Shown here in pieces: positions 26,461 through 32,958 of a stretch of 64,000 nt of DNA (position 1 is its first letter; every line of letters starts with the position of its first letter). Source of the DNA: Geobacter sp. (GTDB lineage: Bacteria; Desulfobacterota; Desulfuromonadia; Geobacterales; Pseudopelobacteraceae); NCBI GenBank assembly GCA_003574895.1, contig PJFB01000012.1, forward strand, positions 103,623 to 167,622, in the 5' to 3' direction. A program made the position numbers and the translations under genes. Under the pieces are notes generated by a model. It saw only the letters and a program-made list of their open reading frames with translations. It did not search any database and was not told the origin of the DNA.

Positions 26461-27456
26461 CTACCTGCCTCTCCCGGCATTTTGCACCGCTTCTTTCAGA
26501 TACGGCTCAACAATGATCCGCCCCACCGTGGGATCGCTATGTTTGTCGAAGATCAGAGCCGCCACCTTGTCCTGTTCGGCTGTGCCGAACCAGTTGCCGG
26601 CTGCCGGCACATCATGCTCCTGTTCGTCGGCAATGGCCATATTGTAATCAAGATTTGCATGGATGTTGTTGGCCGTGATGGCCATACCCTCTGCCCGGTA
26701 GAGGTAGATTCCCTTCTGGTTGGCGGTTATGTCATTGCGGCTGATCTCGCCGTTGCATTTTTCCTTGATCCATATGCCGAAAAATTTGTTGTCGCGGATG
26801 GTGTTGCCAATAATTACGCCACGTGACTTGCGGACATTGACGCCTCCCTTGTTATTCCGTATCAGGCAGTTTATGACGCTAAGGTCGGCTTCCTTATTGT
26901 ATCCGGGGGCATCAGTGGTCTCCTCATCCTTCTTGACGCTGATCGCCACGGCATTGTTCGCAAGCTCGCACTCTTTGACCAACACCTGGGCGCCATGGGC
27001 ATGGACGCCGTTGTAGGCATAGGTAATACGGCACCACTCCAGCAAGTTCCCCTCGCCGCCCAGGAAATTTAGGGCAGCCCAATCAGCTGTCTGGGGCTTG
27101 GCTTCGTCAGAGGTGAAGATGATCGGCTGCTCCCGAGTCCCCCTTGCAATGAGTTTGCCCGTAACGATGATCTCGGCCTGGGCATAATAGGGAGAGTTGG
27201 TGCCGAATAGGTTCCGGTCGCTTTCCGCACCGATCTTTTTGAACTTCACGATCGTGCCGGGAGAAATGTTCAGGGTCACGCCGGGGGGGACCAGGATATC
27301 GCCGGTGACCAGCACGTTTCCGCTCCAGGTGGTGTCTTTTTGGAGGGTTGTCTTGCCCACCTCCAGCAATGCGGCCCGGCATGCCCGGGGTGCCCAGGCC
27401 ATGACAAAACAAGTTGCCAGCAGTCCGAAGCTGATAATCATGCCGATTTTTTTCAT
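26461..27456 (-). CDS. Secreted NosD-like right-handed beta-helix protein
   Basis: A 331-residue exported protein with a signal peptide (IISFGLLATCFVMAWAPRACRA) and a right-handed parallel beta-helix: an N-cap segment DTTWSGNVLVTGDILVPPGVTLNISPGTIVKF near residue 40, then coils with repeated N/D/G turns (for example CLIRNNKGGVNVRKSRGVIIGNTIRDNKFFGIWI). The same cap consensus recurs in the beta-helix proteins at 32955 and 61462. It lies immediately upstream of PqqD, suggesting the peptide system acts on the same surface. The GTG nine bases upstream is part of the ribosome binding site. Confidence 0.78.
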   Translation of the reverse strand: MKKIGMIISFGLLATCFVMAWAPRACRAALLEVGKTTLQKDTTWSGNVLVTGDILVPPGVTLNISPGTIVKFKKIGAESDRNLFGTNSPYYAQAEIIVTGKLIARGTREQPIIFTSDEAKPQTADWAALNFLGGEGNLLEWCRITYAYNGVHAHGAQVLVKECELANNAVAISVKKDEETTDAPGYNKEADLSVINCLIRNNKGGVNVRKSRGVIIGNTIRDNKFFGIWIKEKCNGEISRNDITANQKGIYLYRAEGMAITANNIHANLDYNMAIADEQEHDVPAAGNWFGTAEQDKVAALIFDKHSDPTVGRIIVEPYLKEAVQNAGRGR

Positions 27457-27461
27457 AGTCC

Positions 27462-28007
27462 TCACCGTTTTGTTTTCATTTTATTCTGAAGGCTCGCCAG
27501 TGCCCCCAAAAGGGTATCACGTTTGCCGGTTTCGCTGCCCTTGTTCCCGTTTTTGGCGAGATTGCGGGAATTGGCCTCCAAACCCTTGCGGTATGCTGCC
27601 TCGGCCTCTTTCAACTGGCCCAGCTGTTCAAGGGCTTGGCCGAGTGTATGGTAGACCAGGGTATCCTCGCCATTGATGGCAATGGCCTGCCGCGCCCAGT
27701 TGACCGCCTCCTGGAAATTGCGCTCCTTGAGCCGCACCAGTCCCAGGCCGTCATGGGCGTCGAAATCGCGGGGGGCGATCCTCAGTACCTCGCCAAACTG
27801 CTGGGCTGCCTCCGCCAGCTTGTTCTTGCGGTAGAGGACAATGCCCAGCTTGTTGCGGGTAGCGCAATCCTTTGGGGTGATTTCGAGCACGATACGGTAT
27901 TCGGTCTCGGCAATGGCATCCGGCAGAAAACCGGTTTCGGGATGGGCGTGGGCAATCGCGGGAAATGCCAGTAAAATGGCTATCAGGGCCGGCCGGAAAG
28001 TTCTCAT
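27462..28007 (-). CDS. Exported TPR protein
   Basis: A 181-residue protein with a signal peptide (LIAILLAFPAIAHA) and three to four TPR repeats (about 35-160: DCATRNKLGIVLYRKNKLAEAAQQFGEVLRIAPRDFDAHDGLGLVRLKERNFQEAVNWARQAIAING). TPR proteins act as assembly scaffolds. Its ATG overlaps the stop of the nickel/cobalt transporter gene by four bases (28004-28007), so translation is coupled. Confidence 0.8.
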   Translation of the reverse strand: MRTFRPALIAILLAFPAIAHAHPETGFLPDAIAETEYRIVLEITPKDCATRNKLGIVLYRKNKLAEAAQQFGEVLRIAPRDFDAHDGLGLVRLKERNFQEAVNWARQAIAINGEDTLVYHTLGQALEQLGQLKEAEAAYRKGLEANSRNLAKNGNKGSETGKRDTLLGALASLQNKMKTKR

Positions 28008-28855
28008 GCCATATAGAAATGGGTCAGGGAAGAGTAGAGAGTGAAGGCCCCGACCAGGGTCACGATCACGGCGCTGGCAACGGCGGCATAGGGTGCGTAA
28101 CGCTCGGTATCGATGAACCTGCTTGTCATGCGCACGCTGTTGACCACGGCCAGGCCGATGGCCACCAGGGCCAGGGCCAAGCCGGTACTGAAGATGAGCA
28201 CCAGTGCCAGGCCTTTGCCCATGTCGCCTACCGAAGCGGATGCCAGCAGGATCGCCAGGGCTGCCGGACAGGGAACAATGCCGCCGGAGATGCCGAGGAG
28301 TATCAAACCCCACGCCCCCAAGGGCTGCCCAGACGCGGGAGCGTGGCTATGCCCGTGATCGCTGCCATGGTCGTGGTCCTGGTCATGGCTATGAGCGTGA
28401 GAATCGTCATGGGAATGGTTGTGCCCGTGGTCATGGTCATGGGAGTGATCATGATCGTGGTCGTGACTGTGGTCATGGTGATGGTGGGAACCGAACAAAT
28501 GGGTGTGGTGATGGGCACGGCTTGGGTCGCGCATCCCCAGCCAACGCGATCTGAGCATCCAAAGGCCGATGGCGAGAATGATCAGGCTGGCCACGATGCC
28601 CAGGTAGCCGTGCAACTCCTGTTCGCTGAAATAGCGTGAGGAAAACTTGGCGATAAGGCCGAGCACTATGATGCTGAAGGTGTGGGTGAACGTCACCACC
28701 AGGCCCAGGATTACGGCATCGATGTTTCGCCCCCTGGAGCCAACCAGGTAGGCGGCCACAACGGTCTTGCCGTGGCCCGGCTCCAGTGAATGGGCCGCGC
28801 CTAGGATAAAGGCCGCCACGTAGATGCTGAATATGCCGAAATTAGCTGTTTGCAT
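28004..28855 (-). CDS. Nickel/cobalt transporter, RcnA/NicO type
   Basis: A 283-residue membrane protein with the NicO/RcnA signature FILGAAHSLEPGHGKTVVAAYLVG at the start and six hydrophobic segments. Between segments 3 and 4 it carries a very long His/Asp-rich stretch (about residues 115-175, more than 30 His), which would bind divalent metals. RcnA-like proteins export nickel and cobalt. In this locus it could instead tune metal supply for the cytochrome or nickel-dependent neighbours, which is inference. Overlaps the ResB-like gene by 14 bases. Confidence 0.82.
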   Translation of the reverse strand: MQTANFGIFSIYVAAFILGAAHSLEPGHGKTVVAAYLVGSRGRNIDAVILGLVVTFTHTFSIIVLGLIAKFSSRYFSEQELHGYLGIVASLIILAIGLWMLRSRWLGMRDPSRAHHHTHLFGSHHHHDHSHDHDHDHSHDHDHGHNHSHDDSHAHSHDQDHDHGSDHGHSHAPASGQPLGAWGLILLGISGGIVPCPAALAILLASASVGDMGKGLALVLIFSTGLALALVAIGLAVVNSVRMTSRFIDTERYAPYAAVASAVIVTLVGAFTLYSSLTHFYMA

Positions 28856-29768
28856 ATAACCTTCTTATCAAGAGTGCCAGGGCGCCAAGCCCTGCTAGTA
28901 CAAATCCCGCAAACACCACCGACCGCCCGGGATCGCTGACGATCTGGATGCCGGCGTAGGGCTCGCCGCTGGGGGTCTTGTCGATCAGTGTCGAGTAGAA
29001 ATACAGTCCCCGCCATTGGAAGGGGTGATTTATCTCCGTGCTGCCTTCCGACATGGTATTTGCGTCCTGTTGCAGCTTCAGGTCCACCCAGGTGCGCCGC
29101 AGCACCGGATTTTTAAAGGCCACCAGCTTGAAGGCGTAGGGGAAACCTCCTGGCAGGGCGGCCTCTCCCGAAGTGCTGGCCGTCCCGATGGTGCGATCTC
29201 CCTGGGAGATGGTCAGGAACAGGGTCTCGGTGCGCAGGTCAAGAGAATCGGCCCGGACCTGGTAGCCGCCGATGTTGAAGCTCTCGCCGGTCTTCAGGGT
29301 GAAAAGGTCTACCTTTTCGTTGCCCCTGAGAACGCCGACCCTGACCGGGATCGGCAGGTAATCACGATTTATTTTGACGACCGCAAGATCGAAGCCGAGC
29401 GGCGCGTCTTTCTGAAGATCCCAGCGGTAGGCAAGTTCGGTCTTTCCCCCCTCGTACACGTTGACTGTCGCCACATATCCAAGGGAGGTGAGGAAGGCGC
29501 CGCAAAGGACAACCAGCACTCCGGCATGCAGGAGCACTACCTGCCATTTGAGCCTCTTCCTGCGTTGCACGGTACAGACCAGCAGATTCAGCATCAACAG
29601 GCCGAGCAAGACCTTGAACAACGGGCTGGAATACCATGACCGCCCGATGCCGAAGGTGCCGGGGATGGTGAGCAGAGCTATGACACCAAACAGCAGGAGA
29701 GCCAGTTCGGTACCACCAACAAAGCGGAACAGGCGCTCGGAGATGCTATGGGATTTCCGCGGTTCCAC
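28842..29768 (-). CDS. ResB-like cytochrome c biogenesis protein
   Basis: A 308-residue membrane protein with four hydrophobic segments and a periplasmic beta-rich domain (about 115-270). It resembles the ResB/Ccs1 subunit of system II cytochrome c maturation: GTELALLLFGVIALLTIPGTFG, then LLHAGVLVVLCGAF and the late WRGLYFYSTLIDK. ResB works with CcsA/ResC to deliver haem to apocytochromes. No CcsA is in the window, so it may pair with one elsewhere or be a specialised copy for the multihaem cytochromes of this locus. Confidence 0.78.
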   Translation of the reverse strand: MEPRKSHSISERLFRFVGGTELALLLFGVIALLTIPGTFGIGRSWYSSPLFKVLLGLLMLNLLVCTVQRRKRLKWQVVLLHAGVLVVLCGAFLTSLGYVATVNVYEGGKTELAYRWDLQKDAPLGFDLAVVKINRDYLPIPVRVGVLRGNEKVDLFTLKTGESFNIGGYQVRADSLDLRTETLFLTISQGDRTIGTASTSGEAALPGGFPYAFKLVAFKNPVLRRTWVDLKLQQDANTMSEGSTEINHPFQWRGLYFYSTLIDKTPSGEPYAGIQIVSDPGRSVVFAGFVLAGLGALALLIRRLYANS

Positions 29769-29772
29769 GTAC

Positions 29773-30330
29773 TCAGATGAGTTTCTTGGCCTTGAGGAAA
29801 TCGCGGGCGATTTTTCGCGGTTTTTCGTCAGACTTCAAGGATTTGAGCAGCTTCCCGTAGGTATCGTCATTCAATACGCCGGCAAGCTTGTTCAGCAACT
29901 TTGGCAGGGCCGGCAAATGGCCCATGGTATCCACGGAAATAACCGGGGCAGAGGGCCGGCTTGTGCCGAAAGGCTCCAACCAGACCAGGTTGAGGTTCTT
30001 GCGGTACTCTTTTTTCGCCAGATCGTAGGCCTGCTTGGAATTGTCTTCTTTCAAGTTGAGATGGTGAAGCGCCCGCTCGGTATTTTCCACCAGCACGCCC
30101 ACCTCGCCCTTTTTGACGGCATTGTACAGTTCGGTATCACCTTTGAACTCCAGGATCTTGACCGTTGTTCCGGTGCGTTCGGTCACCAGTTGGGCAATGA
30201 TCTCGGCAAAGAGCATCTCCTGTGTGGTGCCGGTTATTCCGACATAGAGAGTCTTGCCGACGCAGGCCGATGCCGGCTGTACGAAAGACACCGCGAAAAC
30301 AAGCAACAACAGTACAACTAAATTTTTCAC
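29773..30330 (-). CDS. Short exported substrate-binding-like protein (OpuAC-like)
   Basis: A 185-residue exported protein (signal VVLLLLVFAVSFVQPASA). The body resembles the substrate-binding proteins of osmoprotectant transporters: YVGITGTTQEMLFAEIIAQLVTERTGTTVKI at the start and a PALPKLLNKLAGVLNDDTYGKLLKSL segment near the end. It is about 100 residues shorter than full OpuAC proteins, so it may be a truncated or evolved relative. The start is a GTG at 30330 after AGGAGG. It has no transporter partner nearby. Confidence 0.65.
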   Translation of the reverse strand: MKNLVVLLLLVFAVSFVQPASACVGKTLYVGITGTTQEMLFAEIIAQLVTERTGTTVKILEFKGDTELYNAVKKGEVGVLVENTERALHHLNLKEDNSKQAYDLAKKEYRKNLNLVWLEPFGTSRPSAPVISVDTMGHLPALPKLLNKLAGVLNDDTYGKLLKSLKSDEKPRKIARDFLKAKKLI

Positions 30331-30416
30331 TGAAACCTCCTGCCTTGGTTAATGCCGCTTGCGTACCGTCTTGCACATCTTTACAAAGTTACGGTGAACC
30401 AGAAATTCTTATGCAA

Positions 30417-30821
30417 TTACCGCTCCTGGTCCGACATCTTCTGCAGTACCGAGGTGATCCGCCTCATTTTCATGAGTTTCGCGTAGGCGGCCTGCTGTTT
30501 GTTGCTGATCTGCTCGGGGGTATCCCCAGCCTTTGGCGTTGCCAGTTCGTCATGCTCCCTCTGCAGGCGGGCCAGCTCATTGGTCAGGGCACTTTTCCGC
30601 TCGGCAGCGTCCACAGGTTTTCCAAGGGAGGCGTTGCTGTCGCGGAAGGGTGCTGGCGACGGCTTGGCGACGGGCGCCACGTTTTCGGTGGCCTTTGCCG
30701 CCTTGTTGGCGGGGGAACCGGTCGACTCAACGTAATAATGATCCGGATACTCAACTATGATCGTTTCCGCACAGGCAATAGCAGGCAAGAGAAGAGTCGC
30801 TAAGATGGCTATTGTTTTCAT
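30417..30821 (-). CDS. Small secreted coiled-coil protein, unknown
   Basis: A 134-residue exported protein: signal peptide IAILATLLLPAIACA, a Pro/Ala-rich linker, and a C-terminal helical segment (about 75-134) with heptad-like spacing (KSALTNELARLQREHDELATP) that should form a coiled coil. The ATG at 30821 follows AGGCAGCC; a longer frame from 30866 is not supported because the signal peptide starts here. No family recognised. Confidence 0.6.
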   Translation of the reverse strand: MKTIAILATLLLPAIACAETIIVEYPDHYYVESTGSPANKAAKATENVAPVAKPSPAPFRDSNASLGKPVDAAERKSALTNELARLQREHDELATPKAGDTPEQISNKQQAAYAKLMKMRRITSVLQKMSDQER

Positions 30822-30850
30822 GGCTGCCTCTGCTACCTGGGACTGATCAT

Positions 30851-31642
30851 TCAAGGATACTGCCATACCACGAAATCCGTATTCACACTGTCCCCTACCT
30901 TTACGGTTATAGGCGCCGCAGCAGCGGTTTCGGAACAGCGATTGCCGGTGTACTCGAAATACTGGTCCGTGAGGCAGGGTGATGTGTAGAGATAGTAAGT
31001 ACCCGGGTCTCGCAATTCCAGGGTATATTTACCATCGGCGTCGGTTGGCATCAGCGCGATGTACTTGTCCGGCCCGCACTGGTTGACATTGTAATTATAG
31101 CCATCCTTGTAGCATGGCTCGGATTGCGCCCTGACATAACGGCCGGCCAGGGGCACGCCCTTCTGGGTCTTGACCGTACCGGTAACGGTAATCGGCGAAG
31201 ACGAGTAAAAATAGGCGTATTTTGTTCCGATATCAAGGGTTTGGCCGGCGGTAATCGTGATGGGGGTGGTCTGCATCCAGGTATAATCACCCACTCGCGG
31301 CGGACCTTGCGGCTCTGTGTGCCCCAAGAGGGGATTTCGTTGGGTGATCCTGATGTAATAGGTGCCGGCTGGAATATTAGGGTTCACGTAGGTGCCATTG
31401 CCATATGATTTGCAGTCGATAAAATCGGCTTTTGAATAGAATTTCTCCATGGGTGGAGGCTTGGTTGCATTATGCAGATAGACGAAACCATAGGGCAGGG
31501 CCGTTTCAACCCCTGTGGCAGGATCCTTGAATTTGAAACCATACTTAAGCGTGCCCGTACCCGCGGCCTCAGCCAGACCAACCGTATTCATCAATAACAG
31601 CAAGCATAAAGATACGAGTACAACCAATTGTTTCGTCATCAT
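30851..31642 (-). CDS. Secreted carboxypeptidase-regulatory-like (Ig-fold) protein
   Basis: A 263-residue exported protein (signal VVLVSLCLLLLMNTVGLAEA). Two beta-sandwich repeats resemble carboxypeptidase regulatory domains, with GTYYIRITQRN and DGKYTLELRDPGTYYLYTSP. It carries the PPRVGDYTW signature shared with other proteins in the locus. Six Cys in the second half suggest disulfides. First full-size gene after the 20-aa peptide. Possibly an adhesion or surface-binding component. Start at 31642 after GAGGGGGAA. Confidence 0.72.
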   Translation of the reverse strand: MMTKQLVVLVSLCLLLLMNTVGLAEAAGTGTLKYGFKFKDPATGVETALPYGFVYLHNATKPPPMEKFYSKADFIDCKSYGNGTYVNPNIPAGTYYIRITQRNPLLGHTEPQGPPRVGDYTWMQTTPITITAGQTLDIGTKYAYFYSSSPITVTGTVKTQKGVPLAGRYVRAQSEPCYKDGYNYNVNQCGPDKYIALMPTDADGKYTLELRDPGTYYLYTSPCLTDQYFEYTGNRCSETAAAAPITVKVGDSVNTDFVVWQYP

Positions 31643-31801
31643 TTGGTTTCCCCCTCTTACCATGAAGTATCCAATTATCGCTGCGATAACCGCGATAATT
31701 CAGATCGACTTTGTGGCACAAAACCCCGGAAATAAATTGAATCACAGGAAAAAAGCATCAGAGAATTATATTGGGAAGCGGTATTGATATCCGCCGGAAG
31801 C

Positions 31802-31851
31802 TAAAACAGGGAGGCGCAGAGCCGGCAGCAAGCTGGTGCCCGGTGCCTCCC
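31802..31851 (-). terminator. Hairpin terminator directly after the 20-aa peptide gene
   Basis: On the minus strand GGGAGGC (31851-31845) pairs with GCCTCCC (31815-31809), with an inner CCGG...CCGG stem, followed by TGTTTTAG. Placed between a very short peptide gene and the larger genes of the operon, it would give abundant peptide mRNA with limited read-through. Confidence 0.75.
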
Positions 31852-31872
31852 GCACAACAGAATGTGTCCATC

Positions 31873-31935
31873 TCAGCAAGGATGGACAGTGGCGCTGCCT
31901 ACAACCTTTGGAGCTACATATTTAATCCTTTTCAT
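31873..31935 (-). CDS. 20-residue Cys-ending peptide, candidate ribosomal peptide precursor
   Basis: ATG at 31935 to TGA at 31873 encodes MKRIKYVAPKVVGSATVHPC. A near-perfect ribosome binding site, GGAAAGGAGGTG, sits 7 bases upstream. A promoter-like TATAAT lies about 125 bases upstream and an intrinsic terminator follows. The N-terminus is basic and the C-terminus is Gly-Ser-Ala-Thr-Val-His-Pro-Cys, which would suit a core with a reactive terminal Cys. It lies about 5.4 kb upstream of the PqqD-radical SAM-SPASM cassette on the same strand. Shortness means chance cannot be fully excluded, and it may instead be a regulatory leader peptide. Confidence 0.6.
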   Translation of the reverse strand: MKRIKYVAPKVVGSATVHPC

Positions 31936-32060
31936 CTCTTGCACCTCCTTTCCCCCCATAATGGAGTTTATGGAAAGCTGAATGAATCCGCTGGTTAAAC
32001 ATACTATTTCATCTGACACATTACTTTAGAAATGAGTAGCTGTCCAATTTTATTGTTTTA

Positions 32061-32066
32061 ATTATA
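32061..32066 (-). promoter_or_regulatory. -10 box for the peptide transcript
   Basis: TATAAT on the minus strand in an AT-rich setting, preceded by a weak -35. It would start a transcript with a leader of about 115 bases before the 20-aa peptide. Confidence 0.4.
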
Positions 32067-32187
32067 TCATGCAAATAACTAGTAGAAACGGCCCTCTCCA
32101 TGGGCTTAATCAAGTTTTACGGTTAATCGATGTTGCCTACTATTCCCAACCTGATAACTGCTAACTTACTAACGGCAACACCAATTG

Positions 32188-32958
32188 TCAGTTATCCGGA
32201 ATTTCCGGCAAAATCTTTTCCGTTGCTTGCTCGGATTCAGGAAGCGGCCCTCTTTTAACGGTAATATCCCTTGTAAGAGGTTGCTTATTCTGCTCCAGCG
32301 TCAACTCCAACTCACTGCCGGTCCCTGTCGGCAGCGGAAACTCCTTGCCGACCCCAAGAAAATAGTGGCCAGGGGGAAGGTACAAGGTGTATTCGCCATT
32401 CGCACCGGTCCAGGCAGAAATGTATTCGGGAATGCCCTTTACCTTTTGCGCCGTGCCGGCAAAGGCGTAAACGCCGCTGACCGGTCGCCCGTCCTGGTCC
32501 AGAATCCTGCCGGTCATCAGCCGGAAATCGGCCCTGACCTTCTGCTTCTGGCGTACCGCCTCCCGGATGTCCACGACAGTGAAATCCTGTTGCACGTCCT
32601 TGGCATCGTCAGGTTCCACGACCAGGGGCTCTCCAGAATGACGGTCTCCCGGCAGCAGCGGGCCGAATTTTTCTCCGGAACGGACCCGGGCCACGACCCA
32701 GAACTTACGGGAAGACAGGGTCAGGCTATAGCGGCCGTCAACGGCGGTGCGGGCCGAGATGAAATCAGCCGGACGCCGGATGACGGCGCTGTCGTAGGCA
32801 AAGATCTCGGCCCCGGCCACCGGTTTGCCGCCAATGTCCGTAACCTGTCCGCTCAGGATAAAACTGGCCGCGCTCATGGCAGGGACAGGCAGAAAAACAG
32901 TCATCATGATGGTTATTAACAACGCGACGGTCATGGCCTTCAATATGCTGCCGGTCAT
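32188..32958 (-). CDS. Secreted carboxypeptidase-regulatory-like protein
   Basis: A 256-residue exported protein (signal LITIMMTVFLPVPAMSA). Two carboxypeptidase-regulatory-like repeats: SGQVTDIGGKPVAGAEIFAY and TGRILDQDGRPVSGVYAFAG, each ending in a GxYxLxL strand. It shares the FGPLLPGD loop with its paralogs. The ATG overlaps the stop of the beta-helix gene by four bases. Likely a surface-associated accessory to the neighbouring beta-helix protein. Confidence 0.75.
   Translation of the reverse strand: MTGSILKAMTVALLITIMMTVFLPVPAMSAASFILSGQVTDIGGKPVAGAEIFAYDSAVIRRPADFISARTAVDGRYSLTLSSRKFWVVARVRSGEKFGPLLPGDRHSGEPLVVEPDDAKDVQQDFTVVDIREAVRQKQKVRADFRLMTGRILDQDGRPVSGVYAFAGTAQKVKGIPEYISAWTGANGEYTLYLPPGHYFLGVGKEFPLPTGTGSELELTLEQNKQPLTRDITVKRGPLPESEQATEKILPEIPDN

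Noticed and set aside
28345..28500. Regular short repeats rich in CATGGTCATG
   Set aside because: They code for the His/Asp-rich loop of the NicO transporter and have no spacer structure; not a CRISPR array.
31771..31998. 75-codon plus-strand frame opposite the 20-aa peptide
   Set aside because: No ribosome binding site; crosses the terminator hairpin; base pattern is explained by the minus-strand features.
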